Assembly: GCF_023612375.1 (NCBI RefSeq)
Contig: NZ_CP076852.1
Location: 62,001-126,000 of the forward strand
DNA: 64,000 nt
Source: Mycoplasma sp. SG1
GTDB lineage: Bacteria > Bacillota_I > Bacilli_A > Mycoplasmatales > SG1
Reading direction: 5' to 3'
Each line of letters begins with the position of its first letter. Position 1 is the first letter of the stretch. The notes beneath the pieces are model-generated. The model saw only the letters and a program-made list of their open reading frames with translations, ran no database searches and was not told where the DNA came from. Positions 23,951 to 35,940 of this stretch are shown in pieces. The translations under genes were made by a program, and so were the position numbers.

Positions 23951-26170
23951 TTAAAATATTAATACGCAAATTCAATAAGTAATAGCACTTGCTATAAACG
24001 GAACGACAATTCCTAACAGTAAACTAAACCCTGCTGTTTTGAAATTAAATTCAGTACGAATAGCTGCAATTGTGGTTATACATGGTATCGTTAATAACAT
24101 AAAGACCATATAACTTATCGCCATCGGGGTCGTTAAATGAAGATTTGGATCTTTTAATTTATCACTTAAACTGCTATTATCTGATAATTGACTGTTTGTG
24201 GTATCAACTAAACCAAACAATCAGTTAACTGGTGAAAATCCTTGAATTGATAATCAAATTGATGAAAAAAAACCTTTAATTACATCAACAATACTAACTG
24301 AACTATTGCCTCCGCTATTGCTTTGTAATAATTGACCTAATGCTCCGATTGTAGATTCTTTTGCAATTAAAGCTGGAAAAATTGCAGCTACTAATTGTCA
24401 AATATGACCAAAGCCTAATGGATAGAAAACATATGAAATCCCTTTGGAAACATAAGATAAAATTGATGTATTTACATCTCCCCCGTTTGGGAAATAATTA
24501 AATACCCATAAAATAATGCATGCTAAAAGAATTATCGTACTTGCTCTTTTTAAATATCCTCTAGCATAAATAAATGATGACCTTATTAAAACTTTAGGGG
24601 ATGGCAGTTGATAATTGGGAAGTTCAGAATAGTTTGATACTGAAGGAACATATCCTTTTTGTCTTTTCTGAAATAAATTAAAAATAAAGGCGAGAAAAAG
24701 CGCAGTTACTACACCTAAAACATAAAGAAACATTATTAAAACTCAACCACTTTTTCCAAAGAAAGCGGATGCAAAAAGAACAAAAACCGCTAATCTAGCA
24801 CTGCATGGAACAAAAGAAACAGTTAAAGCTGTATTTCTTCTTGCTCGTTTGTTTTCAATGATTCTTGTTGAAAAAATACTTCCAACGTTACAACCAAAAC
24901 CAAGAAATAAACCAATAACAGATTTGCCCCCAAGTCCAATATTTGAAAAGAATTTTTGGACAATAAATGATATTCTTCCAAGATATCCTGCTTGTTGAAA
25001 AACACTAATGAAAAAAAATAAGCAAATCATGATTGGCAGAAAAGTAACAACTGTTCCTGCTCCTGCTAAAACACCATCAACAATAAATGATTTTAGTCAA
25101 TCAGGTTGCAAATTAGAATTTGATACTCAGCCACCGATTCAATCGTTAACTACCATATCTAATCAATCTTTAAAAGGTGTAGCTATATTAAAGACAAGAA
25201 TGAACATTAAGGAAAAAATCAATAACAGCAACGGAAAGCAAAGTCATTTATTTAAGATTATTCGATCAATAAATAATGTTGTTTTGGAGTGCTTTCAAAT
25301 ATTTTTATTAACTAAAACGATCGAAACTATATTTTTGATTAAATTAATTCTTTTTTGAAAAACATAATCAGAAATACTTATCCCTTTAGCTTGCTCAAAA
25401 TGAGAAATTAATTTTTTAGTCTCATCATCTTTAAATCCTTCTAATTTTAAGTGACTTTGATAATGTTTGTTGTTTTCCAAATATCTAATAGCATAAAAGT
25501 TAGCGATAAAATTAATTTTATCGATATCAGAATAATGAGTGTGAACAAATAATACTTTTGAATTAACCAAAAAAGTTGATAATTCATTTTTTAAATTATT
25601 TAAAATTGAATCATATAAAGAAAATTTGATTATTTTTTGTTCTTTTATATTCTCAATATTCTCATTATAATAATCGCTTACAAATGGTAAAATTTTATCA
25701 ATATTTATCGATTTAAGACCAGAAACAAATAAAGCTTTTGTTCGATAAATCTGTTCAAATTTTTTAATATTAATAGAATTAGTGGTATTTTTAAATAAAT
25801 CAAAATGATTTATCAAAACTACAAACGGAACATTTAATTCACGAATTAATTGAGTTAAATATAAACACTTATGAAGACTTGTTCCGTCTATAACGTTAAT
25901 TATTAAATCATAATTCTTTTCTTCGATTAAATTAGCTGTTATTTTTTGATCAAGCGATTTATTATTAAAATCATAAATACCAGGGGTATCAATAATTTCG
26001 ATTTCGTAATCTTTGTAATTTAAATTGATTACTTTTTTAGCAACTGTTACACCAGGATAATTTGCTACTTTTACAACGTATCTGTCTGCGACTTCATTAA
26101 TGATTGAACTTTTACCAACATTAGGATTTCCAACGAATAGTATTCTTATTTTTTTCTTATTGCTCTTCAA
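23951..26170 (-). CDS. feoB: Ferrous iron transporter FeoB
   Basis: FeoB is a GTP-dependent Fe2+ import protein of the cell membrane. The 739 residues include an N-terminal G domain with FVGNPNVGKSSIIN (G1, about 11-24), NYPGVTVAKK (about 38) and IIDTPGIYDF (G3, about 58), and INHFD in the G4 place. The membrane part has the two gate repeats, with GFGCNVGSIFSTR (about 420) and PALIAKEST (about 600). Many TGA codons are read as Trp. The start is TTG: an in-frame TAA lies two codons upstream and the G1 motif begins at residue 11. feoA lies just upstream. Confidence 0.95.
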
Positions 26171-26271
26171 TTTTTAAAAAAATTGTTTAGGATTATTTCT
26201 ATGAATAAATTTTTTTTAAGTTAAAAATTTTAAATTAATTCTACTATTAATTTATTGTTAATATAAGAAGA

Positions 26272-26493
26272 CTACATTAACTCAATGAAAGGACAAAAAT
26301 CTCTTGAAAAAACAACTAGGTTAGAATCATTAATTAAAAAAGCGCGACTAAATTTTGCTGGTGAATGATATACGTATTTAATCTTAGAATTTTCTCACAC
26401 TCCAAGTTTAAACAGTTCTAATTTATCTTTATCTTTGGTATTAATTTTTTTTATAACACCACTCTCTCCTAATTTCATTTGTAATAAATGCAT
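26272..26493 (-). CDS. feoA: Ferrous iron transport protein FeoA
   Basis: A 73-residue SH3-like protein that works with FeoB. The sequence MKLGESGVIKKINTKD, then LELFKLGVWENSKIKYVYHS and a C-terminal LVVFSRDFCPFIEL, follows the FeoA pattern (GExGxIxxI, LxxLGhxxGxxIxV, hxxxxxxxIxV). One TGA is read as Trp where many FeoA proteins have another residue. It lies 101 bases upstream of feoB on the same strand, the usual feoAB order. Confidence 0.8.
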
Positions 26494-26553
26494 ATTATGG
26501 TCTTTCTACTTTGCTTTTTCTAAAGCAAATAAATAATAAATAAAAAGAGTAAC

Positions 26554-26587
26554 AAAATAAGGTCTTGTAAATAACGAACCTTATTTT
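26554..26587 (-). terminator. Hairpin between the nicotinate phosphoribosyltransferase gene and feoA
   Basis: AAAATAAGGT pairs perfectly with ACCTTATTTT over a 14-base loop. T-rich sequence follows on both strands. It separates the phosphoribosyltransferase gene from feoA and probably ends the former's transcript. Confidence 0.6.
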
Positions 26588-26629
26588 TTTATATAGTAAT
26601 AATATACCATAAAAATAAAATATTCGTTA

Positions 26630-27688
26630 TTATTTTAATGTTTTAGGTGGTATATAAATTTTTAATTGTTTTGAAAAATACTCTTTTCTTCCAAATTTAG
26701 CTAAAGGTTTATCGTTTAACTTAACTGCATCACAAGTAAAAATAACATTAACTTTTAAAAGACTTAAACCAACCCCATAACCATCTATTTTAGTTTTGTG
26801 ATCTTCAAAGTATTTTATTTTTTCGTATGTAAGTCCTGAACTGATAATTATTTTTTGGTTTTGATACCCGTTATTATCCAGCGCTTTTCTTAGTGCAGAT
26901 ATTAAAATTGGATTTGATCCACTATATTTTGGATCAAATTTAGCTTCTTTTAAATATCCATTTTCATAAAAATATTTATCTATAATTCTTGGACTTGTAT
27001 CAACCCTTACTCCGATTAAATTTTGATGATGATTTTCCATTACCTTTAAGGTTGTGTTAATTATATCGTTGTCAAAATCAACTAAAATGATTAGTTTTTC
27101 GTTAATTATTTCTGCATAATTTTTTACTACATCATTAACATCATCATTAAACAATTGAATTAGTGCATGCGGAACTGAACCAAAAACTTTACAAGTTTCT
27201 CTTTGTTTGTCAGAAATTAATTTTAACTGTTCATAATTTGAAAACATGGTAGCACCAGCAACTGCAGCGGCATATCCATCGCGTGCTAAATTATCATAAT
27301 GATCTCCACGATCAGACATAATAATTAAACGATTAGGTCCAACTAAATTTATAATTTTTTGAACATTTGTTGCAACACTTGAACCTCTTGTTAAAACGCT
27401 ATCAATCATGTTTTCTAAATAACCGAATAAATGATATGGTCCGGTGATTTTTAAAACTGGTTCGTTTCTTTGAATAATGGTTCCTTCTTCAATATATTGA
27501 ATTTTTAATTTTGAAGTATCAGTGTATTTTTCTAAAATTTTTAATGCTTCTTTGATGCCAACCAGCATAACATTATCTAAAGATGGTTGAAAATATTGAA
27601 CTGTAACAATAGTATTTTTTTTAACTTTTTCTGCTATTATTGCAGCGTGATGAAAATATAAAGATGATTGACTTGGATATTTTATCAT
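26630..27688 (-). CDS. pncB: Nicotinate phosphoribosyltransferase
   Basis: This enzyme makes nicotinate mononucleotide from nicotinate and PRPP, the first step of NAD salvage. It is 352 residues. Family motifs visible are the tract NMIDSVLTRGSSVATNVQK (about 92), IIMSDRGDHYDNLARDGYA (about 120), GSVPHALI (about 168), LVDFDNDI (about 200) and GVRVDTSP (about 222), with SSGLTYEKI near 290. The short form matches mycoplasma enzymes. Nicotinamide or nicotinate substrate specificity is by family resemblance. Confidence 0.88.
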   Translation of the reverse strand: MIKYPSQSSLYFHHAAIIAEKVKKNTIVTVQYFQPSLDNVMLVGIKEALKILEKYTDTSKLKIQYIEEGTIIQRNEPVLKITGPYHLFGYLENMIDSVLTRGSSVATNVQKIINLVGPNRLIIMSDRGDHYDNLARDGYAAAVAGATMFSNYEQLKLISDKQRETCKVFGSVPHALIQLFNDDVNDVVKNYAEIINEKLIILVDFDNDIINTTLKVMENHHQNLIGVRVDTSPRIIDKYFYENGYLKEAKFDPKYSGSNPILISALRKALDNNGYQNQKIIISSGLTYEKIKYFEDHKTKIDGYGVGLSLLKVNVIFTCDAVKLNDKPLAKFGRKEYFSKQLKIYIPPKTLK

Positions 27689-27725
27689 TTTTTTTCTGAA
27701 TTAATCTAAATTAAAATTTGTGATT

Positions 27726-27839
27726 TTATTCTTCTATATCATCAGTGTCTATATCATCTAAAGTGTCTTCTAAAATGATTTCACGAGTAATGTCTAGATC
27801 TGGATTATCTTCTTTTTTATAAACTTTTCACATTTGCAT
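27726..27839 (-). CDS. Small acidic peptide, possibly leaderless
   Basis: A 37-codon ORF (MQMWKVYKKEDNPD at the start, ending in DIDTDDIEE) lies directly before the phosphoribosyltransferase gene. A TGA is read as Trp at codon 4. A promoter-like TATAAT ends two bases before the first ATG, so a transcript would begin near the second ATG (27833), making it practically leaderless. It could be a real small protein, or the start of the transcript with no coding role. No family recognised. Confidence 0.4.
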
Positions 27840-27841
27840 AT

Positions 27842-27871
27842 ATTATATAATTTATTTAATAATTTAATCAA
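27842..27871 (-). promoter_or_regulatory. Promoter for the phosphoribosyltransferase transcript
   Basis: On the minus strand TTGATT (27866-27871), an 18-base spacer and a perfect TATAAT (27842-27847) are found. The predicted transcript start falls at about 27835, at the second ATG of the small acidic ORF. Confidence 0.55.
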
Positions 27872-27907
27872 AGAAACTCGCCTTCATGAATAATCTTTGT
27901 TAAATAA

Positions 27908-27913
27908 TATAAT
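27908..27913 (+). promoter_or_regulatory. -10 box ahead of degV
   Basis: A perfect TATAAT on the plus strand lies 68 bases before the degV start, in the region divergent to the phosphoribosyltransferase promoter. No good -35 box is seen. Confidence 0.4.
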
Positions 27914-27981
27914 AAAGCAGAAAGACTACATTAAAATAAAAGATATTATTTAATAAAAATTTGCTTTAAAATCAACAAAAC

Positions 27982-28905
27982 ATGGATATAAAAAAAACAA
28001 AAATTATTATCGACTCATCGATTGGACTAACGAAAGAAGAAGCTGAAAAGTATTCGTTTGGATTTATAAGTTTGTACATTTTTAATATTAAAAATCATAA
28101 AAATTACCGCGATGATGGAGTTGATATTACAAGGGAAGAATTTTATAATCTGATTGAAACAACTGGTCTTTTAACAAGTCAAGGAAATTTATTTGAATTA
28201 AAAAAATTAATCCAACAGTATCTAGAAGAAGGATATGAAAATATTCTAATTTTTCCGATTTCTAAAGGCATTAGTAGTTTTTATAATAACATTAAAATAT
28301 TAATAAAAGAAAACTTTAATCTTAATCAAGTTCATGTCGTTGACACTAATTTTGTTGGTATTATTTTATTTTATTTAGTCGTTAAAGTTTATCAAAATAT
28401 TAATTATTTTCAAACATTCGTTGATATAGATAATTATATTTCCTTGTTTTCAAAGAATAACTTTGCTCTCTTTATAGTTCAAAATATGAAATGATTAAAA
28501 AGAGGTGGTCGAGTTTCTAAAACCGTTGCTGCACTTACAAATATTCTTTCTATATACCCTGTTTTATCATTGAAAAATGGTAAATTAGATTATTGGTATA
28601 AAACAAGAAATAAAATCAAAGGAATTAAAAAAATTTTGAATTATTTAAAATTGAATGGTAAAAAAAATAATGTTCCTGTTAAAAAACTTCTAGTAGCGGT
28701 TGCTAAGCATGACGATAATTTAATTAATTTAGTTAAAAAATTAATTAATGACGTTTTTGAAGATGATATTAAAGTTTATTTCTCCTATATGCCGTGTGTT
28801 ATATTAACCCATGTTGGACCAGAAATTATTGGATTTTGTTCTCTAGTTGACGATTTATTTATCGATCAAGATATTATGTATTTTAAAGAAAACGATTTTT
28901 ATTAA
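27982..28905 (+). CDS. DegV family fatty-acid-binding protein
   Basis: DegV proteins bind a fatty acid and in Gram-positives (as FakB) present it to the kinase FakA for phospholipid synthesis. The 307 residues begin with IIIDSSIGLTKEEAEKY, the DegV start pattern. It has DDGVDITREEFY (about 46) and LLTSQGNLFELKKL (about 62, the T-S-Q signature region), and KWLKRGGRVSKTVA (about 170) in the fatty-acid-binding part. HVGPEIIGF (about 274) matches the conserved end. One TGA is read as Trp. Its stop codon overlaps that of the convergent lysS. Confidence 0.88.
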
Positions 28906-30452
28906 TTATTTTCTTTATCGTCGTGTTTGTTTAAGGGTTTCAATTGCGGAAATAAAATAACATCTCTAATTGATTGACTTTTAGTAAAAAACATTATCAT
29001 TCTATCTATTCCTATCCCTAAACCGCCAGTCGGAGGAAGTCCGAAAGTTAAAGTTTGCAAATAATTAAAATCAATCGTTGAGATTTCTTCATTTCCTAAT
29101 TGTTTTTCAACTAATTGATTTTTAAATTTTTGATATTGAATAATTGGATCATTTAATTCATTAAAAGCATTTGCATATTCATTCCCGTCAATAAACAATT
29201 CAAAACGTTGTGCGAAATGTTTATTTTTTTCACTTAATTTAGCTAATGGGCTTATTTCAGCGGGAAAATCATAAATAAAGGTTGGTTGAATTAACGTTTT
29301 TTCAACATAATGCTCAAAAAATAAATTAATAATATGTCCGATTGAATTTTCATGTTTTTGAACATTAATATTATGTTCTTTTGCCAATTTTAATGCCTCT
29401 TCAAAAGTTTTAATTTCTAAAAAATTAATTTTTGTTATCTTGAAAATAGATTCAACCATACTAATTCTTTTTCATGGTTTATCTTTTGCAATAAAAATTT
29501 CTTCATTTGGTTTTAAATTAGATAGATATTTCGTTTCTTTAAAAAATTTATCTTTAATTTCGATGAATAATTGTTCTGTTCTATCCATCATATCTTCTAA
29601 ATCAGCATTTGCTTCATAATACTCAATAGCTGTAAATTCTGGGTTATGATTTGGAGAAAGACCTTCGTTTCTAAAATTTTTACCAATTTCAAAAACACTG
29701 TGAATATTTCCAACTATTAATGTTTTTAAATAAATTTCAGTTGCTATTCTTAAAAAGTATTTTGTTTTTAAAACATTGTAAAAAGTGGTAAATGGTTTAG
29801 CAAACGCCCCACCATAAAGTTCTTGTAACGTTGGGGTTTCAACTTCTAAACTGCCATAATTAATAAAAAATGAGCGAATATATTGAATGATCTTGTTTCT
29901 TAAATAAAATTTTTGTTTTGAATCTTTATTGAAAATAAGATCTAAATATCTTCTTCTATAAATAAGTTCGATGTTTTTTAAACCATGAAATTTATCAGGT
30001 AAAGTATTATAAATTTTGCTTAATAATTTAAACTTAGTAACTCTTATAGTTAATTCATTTAATTTTGTTTTAAATAAATTACCCTCAACTCAAATAATAT
30101 CGCCTAAATCTAATTTAGTAAATAAATCAATGTCTTCAGAAGAACAGTTTTTTTTATTTAAGTAAATTTGAATTTTGGAATGTAAATCTTCATCAACTTT
30201 ACTAAACCCTAAAAGGGTTGCGAATATAGCATTTTTACCCATAATTCGCTTTTGAATTAAGCGCCCAAACACCATAAATGTTTTTAATTCTTCAAGTTGA
30301 TTATTTTCATAATCCTTATACTTTGATAATTTAAAAATTGTCGTATTTGTTGCTTCTTTTAAATTAAAAAGTTTTAGATCTTTTGGTAGGTTTTTTATTT
30401 TTTCAGATTCTTTTGCAATTACGTTTAAAAATTTTGTCTCTTCTGAAGTCAT
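28902..30452 (-). CDS. lysS: Lysyl-tRNA synthetase (class II)
   Basis: This enzyme charges tRNA-Lys. The 516 residues comprise an N-terminal OB-fold anticodon-binding domain (about 55-150) and a class II catalytic core with IYRRRYLDLIFN (motif 1 region, about 165), FEIGKNFRNEGLSPNHNPEF (motif 2, about 255-275) and GLPPTGGLGIGIDRM (motif 3, about 475-490). TGA codons read as Trp. The end shares 4 bases with the degV stop on the other strand. Confidence 0.97.
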
Positions 30453-30527
30453 AGTTTTTGGTTAATAAAATTTTAATTAACTTAGATTATAAATAATTCT
30501 GCTTTATTAATTATTATAAAAATTGTC

Positions 30528-33512
30528 TTAAAAAATTTGGCGATAAGAAATTTTTTCAATCTGTTTTTTTGATAAAAAGTAAGAAAAAAGTATTAAGAAA
30601 GCAATTAAAACCGCTGCAGTTAAAAATATATACCACGGATATGGTAAAACAAAATATAGTTTTAATTTTGATGACACTAAGTTCATTATAAAACTAAGGA
30701 CAAAGTAATTAACAACTAAACCAACGATAACTCCGATAATAATAAATAAAATATATATAAATAAAAATGAAATTGATAATTCACTGCTTTTATAGCCTAA
30801 TAGTTTCATTCCAGCGATAACTTTCCGGTTTTCAAAAACAATAATATTAAACGAAACAAACATAACACAAAAGCTTATTAAAAGACTAACCACAGAAAAA
30901 ATTAAGAAAAATGTTGTAATTAATTGAAGGTTGTTTTTTACAATATCTATAATAAATTTTTTATTTAAAACAAAAATGTATGGACTTTTCATGTTAGCAA
31001 GGCTAAACTTTGCTCCTGACATTAAAATAGTAGTAAATCTATTTGAATCGATTGTTTTATTTAAACTAAGTAAATAAGTTGAAAATTGATTAAAAGGTGC
31101 ATTTTGGTTATAAATTAAATTTTCTAAATCTGAATCAGAAGTTTTAAGATAAACTTTTGGATTAAAGTTAAAGTCATTGATAACATGTGTTATATGTAAA
31201 TGAATTTTATATTGATTTTTATTTTCTCCAGAAAAAGTAACAGAACCGCCACCTTTTATATTATTAAAAAGTTTACTTGTAACTGTATTAACAACGGCTG
31301 ATATATCAATTTCTTTATTATTATCGACATTAATGCTTGTTCCGTCAAGAATTTTTTTCGTTAAAAACCCAAAATAATTATCAATATTTCCTGATTGATC
31401 TGGTATCAAATTTAAATCCATACCAATGTACTGTTTGTCAAATAGTTTTAAAGGTATAGAAAAATAATATAAATTTTGGAGAGAATTATAAGGATAAAGA
31501 TTAAAATAAATTGAATAACTGCTGTCTTTTGCAAAATTAAATAAAATATTCCAATTACTTTCTGATATTGAAAACTCTTCAAGGTCCTTTTTAGTAACCG
31601 TAACCTGTGTTGGAGTTTTAGAAGACGTGTTTTGTTTTAAAGTTATAGAATCGCCTGAAGCAGAAAAATCTATATATGAAAATGACGCTTGATTAATTTT
31701 TAAATGATTATTGTTCTTATTCAAAAATTCGTTTTTCATATTTTCGCCAACAGCAATCAATCATTTTTCCAAGTCTTTGAGTTTTTTCACCGGTCCCTTA
31801 TTAACGAATAGACGTTGATTTGTATCATCATAAAGATAAGTATTTTTATCAGTGGGTGTATATATAAAAGGGTTTTGAGGTTGATCTTTTGGATAAAACA
31901 AAGAAAACGGATTATTTAAACTGTTTTTATTAAAAGGTGATGCCTTCTGATTATCGCTTCCTTTATATTTTCAATTACCATCTAATTGATACATATATTC
32001 AAAACGCATTGCATTTTTAGCTTCATTTAAAATAAGCGGTGAAAAAGTCATTCCTAAAATACCAATCGCAACTAAAAATGTTGTCGAAACAGTTGAAATA
32101 AAAATAAATAAAATTTTACGTAATGAATTTAAAAAGAGTGATATTCTAAATCGAACAATAAAAGGTGTTTTTTTGAAAACATTAATTGTTCGTGCGAATG
32201 CAATGTGTTTGATCGGCTGATCTTCAATAGTGATTAAATTTAATGGTTTTTCTTGTAAATTAATATACAAAACAATACCTGAAATTAGCAAAACAATAAA
32301 AAATACCCCAAAAAAACTATAAATAATAATCAATCAATTACTAACAAAAGGAACCAAAGAAACACTAAAGGCAAAAATGCTGTAGCTAGCACCCCTTATG
32401 GTTGCATATATAGCATAACTGACTGGAATAGCGATTAGTCCACCAGTAACTAAAATCCCAATCGGCATAGCAAGATTTATAATTACCAATTGAATCGTGC
32501 TAAATCCGTTTGCTTTAAAAATCCCCAATTGATAACGTGAAGTTTTAATTTTTCTTTTTAAAATTAAAATGATAAGAAATTCTGTTAAACAAAAAATAAT
32601 CGAAATAATTGCATAAGAAAATAAATTAATTCCTTTAATCCGATTAATAATTAGATTCACAAAACTATCATGGGCAGAAAATGTCTGATAAAAATTAATT
32701 TCCCCTTTGTATTTTTGTTGTTGAAAGTTATTTTTTAAATCTTTGTTAATTTGAGAAATCGCTTTTTCTTTGCTATCTGAAGATAAATTAGAATCATTAA
32801 ATTGGATTTGAAAAGAATCAGTATTAGTATTATGAATCTTAAAATTGGATGTTGTTTTATCATCTAATTGATTAAAAATTAAAAATATTTGGTTTTTATA
32901 ATCAGGAAAAGTTCTTGATATAAAATCAAAAAATAAATATTGTGGTAACAAAACTGTTCCTGATATTTTAAATTTACCAACACTTGATAAATCGATAGTA
33001 TCGCCTATTTTTAAATTATTTAGTTGTAAATATTTATAAGGTACTAAAACTTCATTCTTATTTGATGGTAGTTTGCCTTTTAACTGAAGTAAATTGTTAG
33101 AATAATAAAGTAGTTTATCATATTGAATGAATTTATAGTAATCAATTTTTATCTGTGTGGTTACTATGTAATTGTAAACTTGATGCGTATCTCATGAAAA
33201 AGATCAATTTGGATTTGATATTTTAAATTGATCGTTAGTCCTATTTAACTGCTCTGAAAGATCTTTTACTATTTCATCCTCTGGTTTGTTTGGATTTGCA
33301 GTTAAAAGTGATTTAAACTCTGCATCATCGATATATCCATCACGAAGTTTACCGCTCTTAAAGGCTGAGTGAACTTCTGTTTTAAACTGGTTATTGTATT
33401 CAAAAATACCATTAAAAATACCAAACCCAATAAGAACAAGGAAAACAATCGCAATAAAAACAAGAAGATTATTTTTTAGATCTTTTAAATTATTTTTGAA
33501 AAATAAATACAC
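30528..33512 (-). CDS. ABC transporter permease, double FtsX-like domain
   Basis: A 994-residue membrane protein. A membrane segment near the N-terminus (about 15-37) is followed by a roughly 260-residue extracytoplasmic part, then three to four membrane segments (about 298-420). A second unit follows: one segment near 463-487, another large external part, and three segments near 860-990. This is the arrangement of MacB/FtsX-type permeases with two FtsX domains. The start is GTG and seven or more TGA codons are read as Trp. It is the last gene of the ABC cluster. The substrate is unknown, possibly lipids, lipoproteins or peptides as in the family. Confidence 0.8.
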
Positions 33513-33592
33513 AAATAATGATGATAATTTTTAGTTTATTTATAAAAATTATATAAGGAAAGAAGAGGTTGGAAAAAAGATAAAGAAATAAT

Positions 33593-35929
33593 TTAACTAT
33601 TTAATACTTCTTGGCTTGTTAGTCTTGTAATTGATCTAAATGATAATCATTTTGTAATACCATAAACCATTGCCATAACTATAAATGCAGCTGGAATTAT
33701 TCATAAAGTGAAGGTAATTGGAATAAAGAAGTTTGTCATAGTAAATAATTTATTTAAAACAAATAAAAGTGAAACCAAATAAATGACCGTAGCTGTAATA
33801 AAACTAAAAATAAATATTCAAAATAAAAATCCGATTGATAATCTTGAAACTTCTCTATTTGTATATCCCAACATCTTCATAACAGTTATTGATTTTCTTC
33901 AAGTTAAAATCGCCATGTTTGAAGTACTAGACATAATAATCGAAGAAATGGTAAAAATTAAAAGGGCAAGGAAAAGGAAAAGAAAAAATAAACTAAGAAC
34001 TAATCTAAGGACCGTTGTTTTAAAAATATTTGGCGTAAATATCGACTGTATGACACTTTTAATATTGTTGTTGTATGACACGTTTTGTAAAGTGGTTCCC
34101 ACCTTGTTTTGTGTAATTCAAGAATAAAAAGTTCCTCCTGTAAGCGATGGTTGTGAATAATCTCCATATGAATTAGCGATTGTAAAGTTAGTTAAGTCAA
34201 GCGGATCATCTAATTTTGATAATTTACCGTTGAAATATTGTTCTGTGTAAAGCATTCACCAAAGATCGTTATTATCTAGCTTTTTTTGAATGCTAGGATT
34301 TGCATTATATAACATTGAATAGTTAACATCTTCTTGAGGGGCATAAATTAACGGATTACCAGGTTGATTAATAACCCCTTTGATTCTAATCGTAATCGGG
34401 TGGGGATTTGATACGTTTTGAATGTTAAAGGATAGTTTAGGAGCATCACTAGGCCAACTTAATGAATTTACTATATTAGAAACACTATTATTTGTTGTAG
34501 GTGAAGCGGGGATCTTATCATATCCTCATCCAAATTGAAAAAAGCCATTCTTTGTGAATGCATCTACGTTATCAGTTGTACAATCTGACCTGTATCCACT
34601 TTTTACACACATTTTAAATGCAGTATTTAGTGTTCCTTGTTGTTTATTCTCATTTTCAGCATCAACCACATTCCGATGAAAATATGAAAATTTAGCAAGA
34701 GATGAAGTATTAGATTTATTGCTTGTTTCGAAAATAGCAGGAATTTGTGGTGTAAATGTAAATGTTGGATATTGTGTTGTATATTCTAAACCTAATAAAT
34801 GAGCTGTTGCTTTATTAATGACTACATCTCAGGTAAAACGATTATCCTTATGAGTATTTTGAAAATCAATTGGTTTTATCTTATATTTATTTAAAAAATT
34901 TAAGCGGCTATTTTTATTTAAACCTCAAACTTGAATGTTAGCACCATCGCCTTTTTCTTGGGATGAATCTTTTATTTTACCATTAAGATAAGTATAAAGT
35001 TCTGAAATTTTAGGTTCATAAGGAATTCTTCCGAATAATAAAGAAAATTTATTATTTAAATTTGTTCCTTTTTTATCAAGAATTTGTTGTCTTAGATAAT
35101 ATGGCAGTTCCTTGCTTATAGCGTTTAAAATGCATTTTCCAGGATCTGAGCCTGGTTCTCCGATAACTTGACATACCAATTTACTCATCGCTGGTTTACC
35201 TTTATAATATTCTTCAACTTTTTTAATTCAAGTTGTATCAATTGCCATCCCCCCTAAATAAGTAGCATATTTTGTTAAAGTTGATTTATCAGGACTGCCT
35301 CCAAACGACATATAAGCATGATATTTATCACCACTATATGGATTAAAGGTTCCGTAGACAGGGGTTGTTTGGTTTGAATATTTATCTCCAACTTGAATAA
35401 ATGTCTCATTATTTAATCCGTTTTTTTCTAATTGTTGACATCAAGGATTTTGAGAATTATTATAGCAAGGGTTTTCAGCTAGATAAGGGTATGGGTTTTT
35501 AATCCACTTCTCTGCGCTTGTTGCCTGGTTTATTTGATTAACATGGGCGCTGTTAAGCGGGGGTGTTGTGTATTGAATCTGTGAAACATATGGCGAAAGA
35601 TTATGAAAAACTGAATAACTATAACTTCCTAAAACTGAAGGAATCGTAAAAATTAAAAGAAATAAAATTGATGAAATGAAAAGAAGAAAAAAATTAACAA
35701 GAACTTTAAATTTATTATTTCTAAAAAAAGTTAATTTGATCTTTGATTCAAAAACAAATGATGCATAGTGATTTCTAATCGTAGAAAAAAAAGAATTTTC
35801 TGGTTTATGATCTTCTTTTTTATTTACTTCTTTTTCTTTTGAAAATTCTGTCTTTATTTTTTCAACCGTTTCTTTTTTGAGATTTTTATATTCTTTTTTA
35901 AAAGATAGGTAATTAAATAATCGTTTCAT
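33593..35929 (-). CDS. ABC transporter permease, single FtsX-like domain
   Basis: A 778-residue membrane protein with a charged cytoplasmic N-terminus of about 70 residues and one segment at about 75-100. A very large external domain (about 110-630) has several Cys residues (for example CYNNSQNPWCQQ, CQVIGE, KCILN, MCVKSGYRSDC). Three segments close to the C-terminus follow (about 637-750), with the FtsX-type loop KMLGYTNREVSRL after the first of these. Many TGA codons are read as Trp. It is the second permease of a tight cluster, 11 bases after the third permease gene. Confidence 0.78.
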
Positions 35930-35940
35930 AATTTTAATTT

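Noticed and set aside
33783-34127. A 114-codon plus-strand frame opposite the 778-residue permease
   Set aside because: It is antisense to the conserved membrane segments of that permease, which read through on the minus strand.
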